The notes: a model not told the origin generated them from the sequence alone. A DNA stretch of 64,000 bases from an uncultured Oscillospiraceae bacterium (GCA_910583935.1 CAJTZM010000002.1:1-64000), one strand, 5' to 3'; shown: positions 24,942 to 34,131, counted from the stretch's first letter. Numbers and translations: made by a program.

Positions 24942-25169
24942 ATGCCGAGGCCAAAAAAACATGCAAATATTGAAGATGAACTGATGAAAATTGACGCTAA
25001 CATAACAAGGAAACAAAAAGAAATTGAAGAATTAAAGCAAGACCGCAACGCACTGATCAAACAAAAAGAGCAGCAGGAAATTTCTCAGCTATACGCCTTT
25101 TGCAAAGCTTCTGGCTTGAGCGCCGACGAAGTCATCCAATTGGTGTCACAAAAATCATTTGGCAAATAA
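24942..25169 (+). CDS. Short coiled-coil protein (DUF4315-like layout)
   Basis: 75 residues from ATG 24942 (GAGAGGATGG upstream). Basic head MPRPKKH, a charged heptad coiled coil (about 12-50), then a short helix-turn ending (YAFCKASGLSADEVIQLV). The layout recalls the DUF4315 proteins of conjugative elements and also small H-NS/MucR-like coiled-coil DNA-binding proteins; neither is proven. No mobile-element genes are adjacent. Confidence 0.65.
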   Translation: MPRPKKHANIEDELMKIDANITRKQKEIEELKQDRNALIKQKEQQEISQLYAFCKASGLSADEVIQLVSQKSFGK

Positions 25170-25194
25170 GGCTCAAATCAAGAGAGGATATAGA

Positions 25195-25238
25195 CAAAAG
25201 GCAGCGGCCGGGATTTTCCCTGTGCCACTGCCTTTTAC
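25195..25238. terminator. Bidirectional terminator between convergent genes
   Basis: AAAAGGCAG-c-GGC / GCC-a-CTGCCTTTT stem (12 pairs, one mismatch), between the coiled-coil gene and the leftward sigma-factor unit. Confidence 0.65.
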
Positions 25239-25267
25239 CATTTCCTTTTCCTTTGCCGCTAACTGCG

Positions 25268-25438
25268 TTAAGCTTTTTTCAGCTCGCTGATCATACGATC
25301 CAACCGCGGCGTGTTTTGATACTTTGCAGATAATTCCTCTTCACAGGGGAATTCTCCCAACATCTGCTCCGTATAATGCCGCAGCGCCGCCAACAGCAAA
25401 GGATCCCCGCTCCATTTATCGCCTGTTCTGCGATCCAT
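25268..25438 (-). CDS. 56-residue protein overlapping the ECF sigma gene, putative anti-sigma-like partner
   Basis: ATG 25438 lies inside the 3' end of the sigma-factor gene (23-base overlap, different frame), so translation is likely coupled. The peptide starts MDRRTGDKWSGDPLLLAALR and contains YTEQMLGEFPCEEEL and TPRLDRMISELKKA. This LLxALxxYxEQ...P-x-E-x-(E)-x(n)-(T/S)P-x-(F/L)-(D/E)-R-(M)-x-x-L pattern is the cytosolic N-terminal part seen in larger clostridial anti-sigma membrane proteins; here it ends without a membrane segment. Function is inferred from context. Confidence 0.62.
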   Translation of the reverse strand: MDRRTGDKWSGDPLLLAALRHYTEQMLGEFPCEEELSAKYQNTPRLDRMISELKKA

Positions 25439-25961
25439 TGAAACGTTCGTCCCCCTTTAAAAGCGCCGTCAATTTACGCTTACCACGGTGTAGCCGAACC
25501 CGAACGTTTTCAGGGCTGGTCTGCACCAAATCGGCAATTTCACTATCTGAATATTCATAGTAAAATTTCAGTGTCAGCACATCGGCATACTTTTTATCCA
25601 GCCGGCCAATGCACTGCGCTATTTCCTCTACCGATTCTCTGGACGCCACCAAGTCAAAGGGCGTTACCCCCTCCCCGCAGTCCAGCTGCTCGATTTCCTC
25701 AATGGGAACCGCCTGCTTTTTCTGCCGGTTATACATGGTAATTGCGACGTTTCTGGTAATAATAACTAGAAAGGCGCGGGTTTTGTTACAATCCGGTTCG
25801 CCAATCTTATGTAAATTATCCAGTACCTTCATAAAAGCCTTTTGTACAGCGTCCTCCGCCAATTGATAATCCCGCAGAATCCGTTCAGCCGTATAAAGCA
25901 TTACATTTTTATGTAAAGCGTATAGCCGTTCTAATTTTACGCTTTTTTCGTCGAATTCCAT
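25416..25961 (-). CDS. ECF-type RNA polymerase sigma factor
   Basis: 181 residues with sigma region 2 (ERILRDYQLAEDAVQKAFMKVLDNL, TRAFLVIITRNVAITMY) and region 4 (KYADVLTLKFYYEYSDSEIADLVQTSPENVRVRLHRGK split by a short loop). Start ATG follows GAAGGGG. It is probably regulated by the overlapping small gene. The regulon cannot be seen here. Confidence 0.93.
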   Translation of the reverse strand: MEFDEKSVKLERLYALHKNVMLYTAERILRDYQLAEDAVQKAFMKVLDNLHKIGEPDCNKTRAFLVIITRNVAITMYNRQKKQAVPIEEIEQLDCGEGVTPFDLVASRESVEEIAQCIGRLDKKYADVLTLKFYYEYSDSEIADLVQTSPENVRVRLHRGKRKLTALLKGDERFNGSQNRR

Positions 25962-26231
25962 GTTTTTTCCCCTTCACAAGTCTCTTACTTTTATAGTTTC
26001 CAAAAAAGGACAATTTATTGCAATATATCCAAAAAAATTCCTTAAATTTTCTATTGCTATCTTAACATAAAACGACAGATGTCGGAAGTTCTCTTCAAAA
26101 AAATTCATAATCTTTTAAAAAATCACAAAAAAATCCCATGGATAGATCTGTGGTTTCAATATATGGTCCCATTTTATCTTTCTGGGCACTCGTGAAAAAA
26201 TCTGAATCTCAGCGGAAACAAAAAAATTTTA
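25962..26231. other. Divergent intergenic region, no gene seen
   Basis: AT-rich sequence between the leftward sigma gene and galK. It should hold the sigma-gene promoter; I do not see a convincing consensus, which would fit autoregulation by an ECF-type promoter but does not prove it. Confidence 0.35.
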
Positions 26232-26259
26232 TTGCGTTGCTCATAAATTCTGTTATACT
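26232..26259 (+). promoter_or_regulatory. Probable promoter of galKE
   Basis: TTGCGT (26232-26237), 16-base spacer, TATACT (26254-26259), 33 bases before the TTG start of galK. Confidence 0.65.
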
Positions 26260-26292
26260 GATTTTGGAACCTAATGAAAAGGAGAGCTCTCA

Positions 26293-27570
26293 TTGGAATT
26301 CATCCGTCATACGATAGAAAAACCAATTAGCAGAGAAGGAAAAAAGGTATTGCAAAAATTGTATACAAATCCAGCTGCTCCATCACAGCGGTATAAAGAA
26401 CTACTGGTAGGATTCGAAAAGGTCTTTGGGCCTGACCGAATGGTATCTCTCTTTTCCTCTCCCGGCCGGTGCGAAATTATTGGTAACCATACGGATCATC
26501 AGCAGGGTCATGTGGTAACCGCCGCTATCTCGCTGGACATGATCGCCGCAGCCTCTCCCAACAGTTCTCATACCGTACGAGTCTTTTCCGAAGGATATCC
26601 TGCCGCCCTTGTTGATCTTGACGATCTGGCTCCCCGTCCAAAAGAATCGGGTACTCCCGCGGCACTGGTCCGCGGAATTGCCGCCGCTTTCACCCGATTG
26701 GGCTTTTTTCCGGCTGGATTCGACGCATATATTTCCTCTCAGCTCCCCTCCGGTGCGGGACTTTCCTCCTCGGCGGCATTTGAATGTCTGATCGCCACAA
26801 TTTTTAATGCCTTTTTTTGTAATAGAGCTGTCTCTCCTATTCAAATCGCCCAAGCCGGACAGTTTGCTGAATCGGAATATTATGGCAAGCCCTGCGGTTT
26901 AATGGACCAGTTGGCCTGCGCCATCGGAGGATTCGTATCTATTGACCTGAACGATCCCTCCAATCCGCAGGTGCGGCAGATCCATTTTTTCCCGGAACAG
27001 CATGATCTTTGCCTTTATTTGGTCAATACCGGCGGCAGTCACGCCAATCTCACCTCGCAATACGCGGCAATCCCAGCAGAAATGCGGAATGTAGCCGCTC
27101 TGTTTGGCAAACAAGCCCTTCGTCAGGTATCCCCGGAACAATTTTGGTCACAGCTGGCGGATTTGCGCGGACAGGTGCCGGACCGAGCGCTGCTGCGCGC
27201 TATCCACTTTTTTGAGGAGGATCGCCGTGTTGTCAGGCTGACACATGCCTTGGAGCAAGGAGAAATCTCCCAGATCCTGCAATTGCTCACCGCCTCCGGG
27301 CTGTCCTCCCAGCGGTTTTTACAAAACGCCTGGCCAGACGCTAATCCGGAGGAACGGGGACTCTCTTTGGCGCTGGCGCTTTCAGAGCGTATTCTACAGG
27401 AACAAGGCGCCTGCCGGATTCACGGCGGGGGATTTGCCGGAAGCATCCTCGCCTTGCTTCCAAAAGCTTTGGAAACCGCTTACCGGCAGGAGATGGAATC
27501 AGCTTTTGGTTCTGGCATTTGCCGCCGGCTGACTATTCGCCCAATCGGCGCGATAGAAATTTTTGAATAG
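26293..27570 (+). CDS. galK: Galactokinase
   Basis: GHMP kinase phosphorylating galactose at C1 (Leloir pathway). The N-terminal galactose-binding signature is a clostridial variant, SPGRCEIIGNHTDHQQGH; the ATP loop is LPSGAGLSSSAAFE and motif 3 is IHGGGFAGSI. 425 residues, normal. Start is TTG after AAGGAGAG. Operon with galE 27 bases downstream. Confidence 0.96.
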   Translation: MEFIRHTIEKPISREGKKVLQKLYTNPAAPSQRYKELLVGFEKVFGPDRMVSLFSSPGRCEIIGNHTDHQQGHVVTAAISLDMIAAASPNSSHTVRVFSEGYPAALVDLDDLAPRPKESGTPAALVRGIAAAFTRLGFFPAGFDAYISSQLPSGAGLSSSAAFECLIATIFNAFFCNRAVSPIQIAQAGQFAESEYYGKPCGLMDQLACAIGGFVSIDLNDPSNPQVRQIHFFPEQHDLCLYLVNTGGSHANLTSQYAAIPAEMRNVAALFGKQALRQVSPEQFWSQLADLRGQVPDRALLRAIHFFEEDRRVVRLTHALEQGEISQILQLLTASGLSSQRFLQNAWPDANPEERGLSLALALSERILQEQGACRIHGGGFAGSILALLPKALETAYRQEMESAFGSGICRRLTIRPIGAIEIFE

Positions 27571-27597
27571 CGAATTTTTTTAAGAAAGGATTTTATT

Positions 27598-28602
27598 ATG
27601 AAAATATTTGTCACCGGCGGCGCCGGATTTATCGGCAGCCACACCTGCGTCGAGCTGCTGAACGCAGGTTATGAAGTGGTAATCGCCGACAATCTCAGCA
27701 ACGCGAAACCAGAGACGATTGAAAACATCCAAAAAATTACTGGAAAGCCGGTGAGCTTTTACAAAACCGATCTGCGGGATCTGGAGGGGATGCGCAAAAT
27801 TTTTGCCGAGCATACCATTGACGCAGTTATTCATTTCGCCGGACTCAAGGCTGTCCCCGAATCGGTGCAAAAGCCGCTGGAATACTATGAAAACAATCTG
27901 GGCGGCACCTTTGTCCTGTGCCAGGTTATGCGGGAGACCGGATGCCGCCGGATCGTCTTCTCCTCTTCCGCTACCGTTTACGGAATGCATAACCCAGTCC
28001 CTTTTACAGAAGGGATGCCCACCTCGGCAACCAATCCTTACGGATACACCAAGGTGATGATCGAGCAGATTTTGACCGATCTTGCGGCAGCAGACCCCCA
28101 ATGGAGCGTCAGTCTGCTGCGGTATTTTAACCCTATCGGCGCCCATTCCAGCGGTTTCATCGGAGAGGACCCCAACGGGATCCCCAACAATCTGCTCCCC
28201 TATGTCTCCCAGGTGGCGGCGGGCCTTCGCCCGGAGGTGGTGGTGTACGGCAACGACTACGACACGCCGGACGGAACCGGCGTACGAGACTATATCCATG
28301 TGGTAGATTTGGCGTTGGGTCATCTGTCCGCCGTCCGATATGTATTGGAGCATACCGGCGTGGAAGCGGTCAATCTTGGGACAGGCTGCGGCACTAGTGT
28401 GCTGGAAATCATAGACGCCTATTCCAAGGCCTGCGGGCGAAAGCTTCCCTACCGGATCGCCCCACGGCGGCCGGGAGACATTGCCACCTGCTATGCCGAT
28501 ACCGAAAAGGCCCGCCATCTGTTTGGATGGGAAGCGAAACGAAATATTGATCAAATGTGCGCAGACAGCTGGAATTTTGCCAAAAACCGTTATACAAAAT
28601 AA
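27598..28602 (+). CDS. galE: UDP-glucose 4-epimerase
   Basis: Short-chain dehydrogenase fold: NAD-binding GGAGFIGSH, SSSATVYG, catalytic Y-x-x-x-K in PYGYTKVM, and the C-terminal substrate region PRRPGDIATCYAD. 334 residues. Interconverts UDP-galactose and UDP-glucose. No galT is visible next to the pair, so the uridylyltransferase step must be encoded elsewhere. Confidence 0.97.
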   Translation: MKIFVTGGAGFIGSHTCVELLNAGYEVVIADNLSNAKPETIENIQKITGKPVSFYKTDLRDLEGMRKIFAEHTIDAVIHFAGLKAVPESVQKPLEYYENNLGGTFVLCQVMRETGCRRIVFSSSATVYGMHNPVPFTEGMPTSATNPYGYTKVMIEQILTDLAAADPQWSVSLLRYFNPIGAHSSGFIGEDPNGIPNNLLPYVSQVAAGLRPEVVVYGNDYDTPDGTGVRDYIHVVDLALGHLSAVRYVLEHTGVEAVNLGTGCGTSVLEIIDAYSKACGRKLPYRIAPRRPGDIATCYADTEKARHLFGWEAKRNIDQMCADSWNFAKNRYTK

Positions 28603-28720
28603 AGTATCCTTCTCATTAAACCATCCGTTTAATCCTTTATCCCTCCTTTTTCCCAGCGACCAGTTATTCTACTTTTCTTATGATATTTGTTTCTTAGAAA
28701 TCCTTTTTCACAAAACTTTT

Positions 28721-28757
28721 AAAAAACCAGGCGGGATATATCCTCGCCTGGTTTTTT
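28721..28757 (+). terminator. Terminator after galE
   Basis: AAAAACCAGGCG / CGCCTGGTTTTT stem followed by T-run, 120 bases past the galE stop. Confidence 0.85.
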
Positions 28758-28769
28758 ATGATTTTTTGA

Positions 28770-28798
28770 TTGACAAAGCTTGGAAATTAAGTTACAAT
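28770..28798 (+). promoter_or_regulatory. sigma-A promoter of the MarR/ABC operon
   Basis: TTGACA (28770-28775), 17-base spacer, TACAAT (28793-28798). Confidence 0.88.
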
Positions 28799-28806
28799 AG
28801 AAAAAG

Positions 28807-28818
28807 TTAGGTGCCTAA
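28807..28818 (+). promoter_or_regulatory. Probable MarR operator
   Basis: TTAGG-TG-CCTAA inverted repeat at about the +1 position of the promoter and 20 bases before the marR start, an ideal place for autorepression. Confidence 0.75.
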
Positions 28819-28837
28819 TTAAAAAGGAGGTGTCTGT

Positions 28838-29284
28838 TTGGAGGAAAATTTCTGCGAAGAGCTGATGCACATTTTTCGGTACTGTTTTAACCTGATGCGC
28901 CGCCAATATCATCAAAATGTACACGGCAAGGTTGGTACCCAACATGGACAGGGGAAAATTTTATCTATTCTGCGCCGTGAAGAAGGAATCGCTCAAAAGG
29001 ATCTGGCGGAGCGTTTGCAGATTCGCCCTGCTTCTTTAAGCGAATCATTGGATAAGATGCAGAAAAACGGCTGGATCGAGCGCCGGATCAACGGCGAGGA
29101 CCGGCGGAAAATCAACATCTATCTAACGCCTGAGGGTCATGAGGTCTCTTTGCAAATGATCGAAGCGCGCCGGGATATGGCAAACAGCGTATTCGGCATT
29201 TTAAATAAACAAGAGCAGGCGCAGTTTCAAGCACTATTGGCAAAATTGGCCGAGGGAATGGAAAAAGCAGCGGACTACAAGTAA
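28838..29284 (+). CDS. MarR-family transcriptional regulator
   Basis: 148-residue winged helix protein: GKILSILRREEGIAQKDLAE, recognition helix RPASLSESLDKMQKNGWIER, wing INGEDRRKINIYLT. TTG start with AAGGAGGTG. Directly upstream of and co-transcribed with two ABC exporter genes; presumably represses them until an effector binds. Confidence 0.94.
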   Translation: MEENFCEELMHIFRYCFNLMRRQYHQNVHGKVGTQHGQGKILSILRREEGIAQKDLAERLQIRPASLSESLDKMQKNGWIERRINGEDRRKINIYLTPEGHEVSLQMIEARRDMANSVFGILNKQEQAQFQALLAKLAEGMEKAADYK

Positions 29285-29335
29285 GGTCCAGCCGTTGGAA
29301 CACAAGAGGCTTACAGGAGGAAAAGAGGTGCGTTT

Positions 29336-31075
29336 ATGCTGAAGGGATTTTTAAAAAAATACGGGTGGCGCTATGTCCCCGGATTTCTATTTTTGCTGCT
29401 CAGTTCCTATATCACAACGCTGGCGCCGGTCGCGCTGGGGCATGCCATCGACCTGATGGATATGGACGCCTCGTTGATCGACGGGCGCCAGGTCTACCGG
29501 CAGGCGCTTTATATTATCTTAATCGCGGTGAGTGTTTTTATAACACGATATATCTGGCGCTATTTTATTATCGGAAATTCACGGTTTTTGGAAAATTATT
29601 TGCGGGAACAGCTGTTCATTCAGCTGGAAAATCTTCCAATGTCCTATCTGTCCAAGCAGCGTTCCGGCGATCTGATGGCTTATGCAGTCAACGACGTTGG
29701 GGCTGTCCGCATGACCTTTGGGCAGGTCATATCCATGTCCCTCAGCGGACTCGCCACCGCTACAATGGCAATTTACAGCATGGTCTCTCAGGTGGATTTA
29801 CAATTAACCCTGTTAGCCTTGCTGCCGGTTCCCATCGCCGTCTTTATCATCCTAAAGCTCGGCGGGATCGTTCGAAAGAAATTCCGGTATGTCCAATCGT
29901 TATTTTCCGAACTGTCCGGCGAGGTGAACGAGACTATCATGGGTGTTCAGGTCATCAAAAGCTTTGCCAAAGAGGAAGAACGTCTAGAGGAATTCTCCGG
30001 CATCAGCAAGACGATGTATGACGCCAACGTAGATCTGGCGGATACCTCCTCAATGATTTGGCCCTCTATTTCCGTTGTATTCGGCTTATGCTATGCCATC
30101 GGGTTAATTGCCGGCGGACATATGGTTTTATCCGGAAGCCTGACATTGGGGACATTGGTCATCTTTAACGGTTCTCTCCTGTTGGTTCAACAACCGGTTA
30201 TGTCTTTAGGACGGATTATCAACATGTTGCAAAGAGGACTTGCCTCTTATAAACGGCTGCAGCTGATTTTAGACCAGCCAAGCATCCCCTCAAAAGAAAT
30301 GGAGGACGCAAAAAAGCCGGTAGGGGGAGATATCCGAATTGAAAATCTGACCTTCCGCTATCCGGGAACCAAAAACACCGCATTAAACGGCGTATGCGTT
30401 CATCTTCCTCAAGGCGCTACCCTGGGCGTAGTCGGGCCAACAGGCAGCGGCAAAACCACCTTAATGCACCTGCTGTTAAAAATGTATGACGTACCGGAGC
30501 AAAGCATCTACATCGGCGGCGACGATATTACACAAATCCCCGCCAAGGCGCTGCGGGAACAGGCGGGCTTTGTTCCGCAGGACGGCTTTTTGTTTTCCGC
30601 TTCCATCAGGGACAATATCCGGTTTTATCAGCCAGGTGCAACGGATGAGGACATTATCCGAGCTGCTAAATTGGCCAGCGTTCACGACGATATCGCATCT
30701 TTTCCCAATGGGTATGACACCCAGGTCGGTGAACGCGGTACCCATCTGTCCGGCGGCCAGAAGCAGCGAATCGCCCTGGCCCGCGCTCTGATTCGCAATC
30801 CGCAGCTGTTAATTTTAGACGATACGCTCAGTGCGGTGGACAATCATACGGAGCAGCAGATTTTACAGCGGCTGGCAGGCTACTACAGCGGTAAAACAAC
30901 CGTCATTGTATCTCACCGGCTCAGCGCCGTTCAGCACGCACAGGAGATTCTTTTTATGAAGGATGGCCAAATCGCGGAGCGCGGTACCCATGAACAGCTC
31001 ATGGAGCAAAACGGCTTATATGCGCATATGTACCGCCAACAGCAGGAAGGAGGAGACTGTGATGAAAAAAAATAG
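29336..31075 (+). CDS. ABC exporter half-transporter A (degenerate catalytic site)
   Basis: 579 residues: six membrane helices (about 15-310), then an ATPase with Walker A GPTGSGKTT, signature LSGGQKQR, Walker B LLILDDTLSAVD and H-loop VSHRLS. The residue after Walker B is Asp instead of the catalytic Glu, while its signature is canonical, as in the BmrC-type subunit of heterodimeric multidrug exporters. Its 3' end overlaps the next gene by 14 bases. Substrate unknown, probably a drug or peptide. Confidence 0.95.
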   Translation: MLKGFLKKYGWRYVPGFLFLLLSSYITTLAPVALGHAIDLMDMDASLIDGRQVYRQALYIILIAVSVFITRYIWRYFIIGNSRFLENYLREQLFIQLENLPMSYLSKQRSGDLMAYAVNDVGAVRMTFGQVISMSLSGLATATMAIYSMVSQVDLQLTLLALLPVPIAVFIILKLGGIVRKKFRYVQSLFSELSGEVNETIMGVQVIKSFAKEEERLEEFSGISKTMYDANVDLADTSSMIWPSISVVFGLCYAIGLIAGGHMVLSGSLTLGTLVIFNGSLLLVQQPVMSLGRIINMLQRGLASYKRLQLILDQPSIPSKEMEDAKKPVGGDIRIENLTFRYPGTKNTALNGVCVHLPQGATLGVVGPTGSGKTTLMHLLLKMYDVPEQSIYIGGDDITQIPAKALREQAGFVPQDGFLFSASIRDNIRFYQPGATDEDIIRAAKLASVHDDIASFPNGYDTQVGERGTHLSGGQKQRIALARALIRNPQLLILDDTLSAVDNHTEQQILQRLAGYYSGKTTVIVSHRLSAVQHAQEILFMKDGQIAERGTHEQLMEQNGLYAHMYRQQQEGGDCDEKK

Positions 31076-32816
31076 TCCATCCAGCCTTGTTCGCCTGGCA
31101 AAGATGATGAAACCCTATCGAAAATATCTGTATTTTGTTTTCTTTTGCGTACTCATATCAAATTTGGGCGTCCTTGTCAAGCCTTATCTGGTAAAAATTA
31201 TCATCGACGACTTTTTGACCAAGGGACTCCCGCAGCACGGGATCTATTCCATTACGGGATTGGGCCTTTCCTACTTTTTGGTGGTGCTGCTCAGCGCAGG
31301 CTTTACCATGGCCCAGCGCCGAACGCTGGCTCGGTTTGGCCAGGCGATTTTACATAAGCTTCGGTCGGATGTTATGGACCATATTCTGCATATGCCTATT
31401 GCAACGCTGGACCGGTACGGAAGCGGCCGTCTGATTACTCGCGCGACCAACGACGTGGAAACTTTGGACGAATTTTATTCCGATATCCTTGTCACTCTTT
31501 TTCAGGATATCCTGCTGCTCATCAGCCTGGTATTCATGATGGTTCAGATGGACTGGCAGCTGGCCTTAGTCGCGTTTGTCGGCATTCCGTTAATCGCCCT
31601 GATCACTATTCTCATCCGCAATGTGCTGGAGCGAAATTTCAAACGGATGAAAACCATCATCGGGCGAATCAACGGCTTCTTTGCAGAAAATATTGCCGGT
31701 ATGCGGATTATTCAGGTCTTTAACCGGCAGAAAAACAAGCTAGAGGAATTCCAGGAGCTCAACGATTCCTACTTAAAAACAACGATGATCCAGATTAAAC
31801 TGCACAGTGTGCTGCGCCCTGCAATGGAAGTGGTAAATTCCATGATTATCGCGCTTTTAATCTGGTTTGGCTATAACCGAATCGTCGGAAATTTCGGCGG
31901 CAGCGCCGTGTTGGAGCTGGGCGTTCTATACGCCTTTACCGATTATGTCAAACAATTCTTTGAGCCGATCAACGAATTAGCTGAAACCTATACCACTATC
32001 CAGTCGGCGCTGGTTTCGGCAGATCGAATTTTTACTTTGCTGGATGAAAAGGACCAGGAGGATCCCTTTGAAGGCGACTGGGATCAACCAATTGTCGGAA
32101 AGGTAGAATTCCGTGACGTCTGGTTTGCCTACGATGAAGACAACTGGATTTTAAAAGGCGTCAGCTTTACCGTTGAGTCTGGCGAAAAGGTCGCCTTCGT
32201 TGGCAGTACTGGTGCCGGAAAAACGACGATCATCAATTTAATCGGGCGTTATTATGTTCCGCAAAGGGGAACGATTTTGATCGACGGCATCCCTTTGGAA
32301 CGCTGGAAGCTAAAGAATCTGCGCAGCGGTATTTCGGTTGTTTTGCAGGACGTCTTTTTGTTTGTTGGATCTATTGCAGACAATATCAGTATCCATAGCA
32401 ATTTGGATGAAGCACAGATCCGTAAGGCATTAGACGTTTCCTGTGCCAGTGAATTTGTCGAAGAATGCGGCGGACTGAAAAGCGAAGTATCCGAGGCGGG
32501 TATGAACTTCTCCACCGGGCAGCGTCAGCTTCTCTCCTTTGCCCGGGCAATCGCCCGCAACCCCGCTATTTTGGTATTAGACGAAGCAACCGCTCACATT
32601 GATACCGAAACCGAGCAGACAATCCAAAACTCTATAACTGAAATTTCAAAGAACCGTACTTCTATTTTTATTGCGCACCGCTTGTCCACAATCCAGGCCT
32701 GCGATTGTATTTTTGTGCTAGAAAAAGGAAAAATCATTGAGCAGGGTAACCACGCATCTCTCATGGGGCAAAACGGGAAATACGCTGCGTTGGTTCGTTC
32801 TGGTCAGAAGGAATAG
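31062..32816 (+). CDS. ABC exporter half-transporter B (catalytic subunit)
   Basis: 584 residues from ATG 31062 (GGAGGAGAC upstream); a longer frame to 30963 lies within the previous gene and is rejected. Six membrane helices, Walker A GSTGAGKTT, Walker B AILVLDEATAHID with the catalytic Glu, but a degenerate signature FSTGQ. The two subunits thus complement each other: one consensus and one non-consensus ATP site in the heterodimer. Confidence 0.95.
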   Translation: MKKNSPSSLVRLAKMMKPYRKYLYFVFFCVLISNLGVLVKPYLVKIIIDDFLTKGLPQHGIYSITGLGLSYFLVVLLSAGFTMAQRRTLARFGQAILHKLRSDVMDHILHMPIATLDRYGSGRLITRATNDVETLDEFYSDILVTLFQDILLLISLVFMMVQMDWQLALVAFVGIPLIALITILIRNVLERNFKRMKTIIGRINGFFAENIAGMRIIQVFNRQKNKLEEFQELNDSYLKTTMIQIKLHSVLRPAMEVVNSMIIALLIWFGYNRIVGNFGGSAVLELGVLYAFTDYVKQFFEPINELAETYTTIQSALVSADRIFTLLDEKDQEDPFEGDWDQPIVGKVEFRDVWFAYDEDNWILKGVSFTVESGEKVAFVGSTGAGKTTIINLIGRYYVPQRGTILIDGIPLERWKLKNLRSGISVVLQDVFLFVGSIADNISIHSNLDEAQIRKALDVSCASEFVEECGGLKSEVSEAGMNFSTGQRQLLSFARAIARNPAILVLDEATAHIDTETEQTIQNSITEISKNRTSIFIAHRLSTIQACDCIFVLEKGKIIEQGNHASLMGQNGKYAALVRSGQKE

Positions 32817-32837
32817 CTTTTATCCATCACTGATTAC

Positions 32838-32886
32838 AGCCTACAGAAAAACCGGCTATTACGGTTTTTCTGTAGGCTACTGTTTT
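32838..32886 (+). terminator. Terminator of the MarR/ABC operon
   Basis: AGCCTACAGAAAAACCG / CGGTTTTTCTGTAGGCT, 17 perfect pairs with loop GCTATTA, then TTTTTG. Confidence 0.88.
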
Positions 32887-32899
32887 TGAGGCGATTTGG

Positions 32900-32928
32900 T
32901 TGACATCGCTATATAAGAATGCTATAAT
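32900..32928 (+). promoter_or_regulatory. sigma-A promoter of tRNA-Leu
   Basis: TTGACA (32900-32905), 17-base spacer, TATAAT (32923-32928). Confidence 0.88.
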
Positions 32929-32978
32929 ATGATTCGTGGTTGACAGGCAGTTGTGTTATTCCCTCAGAATTTTACCAT

Positions 32979-33061
32979 GCGGCAGTGCTGGAATCGGCAG
33001 ACAGGCACGTTTGAGGGGCGTGTGCGTGAGCGTGTGGGTTCAAGTCCCATCTGCCGCACCA
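32979..33061 (+). tRNA. tRNA-Leu (GAG)
   Basis: Class II tRNA of 83 bases: acceptor GCGGCAG / CTGCCGC, anticodon stem CACGT/GCGTG around TTGAGGG (anticodon GAG), a long variable arm (TGCGTGAGCG region), T-arm GTGGG-TTCAAGT-CCCAT and encoded CCA. Confidence 0.92.
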
Positions 33062-33066
33062 AGATT

Positions 33067-33112
33067 AAAAACCCTGTAGGTTTGGCTTATTGCCAGGTCA
33101 CAGGGTTTTTTA
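33067..33112 (+). terminator. Terminator of tRNA-Leu
   Basis: AAAAACCCTGT / CAGGGTTTTT stem followed by T-run. Confidence 0.82.
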
Positions 33113-33268
33113 CTCCATAAATTTAGAAATGAACGGGGTTGGGGGAAATACAATAGTTCCAACGCTTCTTCAATAAATTTTTTGTCAGATATTATTTTTA
33201 ACTTTTCTTGTTTCTCGTAATTTGGTATAATAATTATAAAAAATTCGACGATAAAGGAAAGATGGCGT

Positions 33269-33793
33269 ATGACAACAAGACCAATGAATGATCACGACAA
33301 ATTCGTAGAGCTGTACGAATTATATTCTCAGGTTTTGCTAAACTATGCAATCTCTATCGTCAAATCTTCCTACATAGCAGAAGAGTTGGTGCAAGACGCA
33401 TTTATAAAAATTCTTAAGTACATTGCTGAAATCGAGGATCCTTCTTCTGCTCGTACAAAACGCTATCTTGTCGTTACGGTTCGCAACACCTGTTACGATT
33501 ATCTTGATAAATCTGCCTTAACAGGAGAACATCTGGCAGACTATGAAATTGTTCAGGACAATCCGCTCGACACTGTATGGGATGATTTTAATACAAACGA
33601 AATTAGAGAAAAGCTTCGATCTTTTCTTGACAAATGCTCTGATACCGACCGCCGTCTGTTTGAAGACGCGATTATTAATGGGTATCGGCACAAGGAGCTG
33701 GCTAAAAAATATGGCCTCACTGAAACAAATGTAACTGTTAAAATTTTTCGATTTCGTGTAAGATTTCGCAAATATCTGGAAAAGGGGAAATAA
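33269..33793 (+). CDS. Sigma-70 family (ECF-like) RNA polymerase sigma factor
   Basis: 174 residues: region 2 (LYSQVLLNYAISIVKSSYIAEELVQDAFIKILKYI) and a region 4 with DRRLFEDAIINGYRHKELAKKYGLTETNVTVKIFRFR, split here only in description. Start ATG with AAAGGAAAG upstream. Unlike the sigma gene at 25.4 kb it has no overlapping partner and no anti-sigma gene next to it. The gene is AT-rich. Confidence 0.9.
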   Translation: MTTRPMNDHDKFVELYELYSQVLLNYAISIVKSSYIAEELVQDAFIKILKYIAEIEDPSSARTKRYLVVTVRNTCYDYLDKSALTGEHLADYEIVQDNPLDTVWDDFNTNEIREKLRSFLDKCSDTDRRLFEDAIINGYRHKELAKKYGLTETNVTVKIFRFRVRFRKYLEKGK

Positions 33794-33990
33794 GCGGCAG
33801 ACGATTGAAAACCATTTTTAGAATAATGCTGTAAAAGCCGTCCTAATCTGGGCCAAATTTTCCGAAGTACAATATTATCCTACCCAAAAGATGTGATTGT
33901 GCTTTCCCAATTTTTTAAAAGGCAAAGCAGCGGTGAAAACGAATTCATACAGGCCTGCATTTCCCCTGCTATCCTGCTTTAATACATTTT
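33794..33990. other. Intergenic, nothing recognised
   Basis: No reading frame with a start signal and no known RNA motif between the sigma gene and the next terminator. Confidence 0.35.
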
Positions 33991-33992
33991 AT

Positions 33993-34028
33993 AAAAGGTC
34001 TATCCTTCTCGTAGGATAGACCTTTTTC
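33993..34028 (+). terminator. Intrinsic terminator
   Basis: AAAAGGTCTATCCT / AGGATAGACCTTTT, 14 perfect pairs, loop TCTCGT, then T-run; 200 bases after the sigma gene. Confidence 0.85.
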
Positions 34029-34131
34029 GCATAGTACCTTTGAAAATGAATCCCTTTCCTCTGGTCTTTTTCTCCGAATTTGTCCATATACTGGATTAAA
34101 GCTTGTCTTAAAAGAAACGGAGGGTCCCAAA

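Noticed and set aside
27580..28554. Leftward frame of 324 codons opposite galE
   Set aside because: Complete antisense shadow of a clear GalE; product shows no domain.
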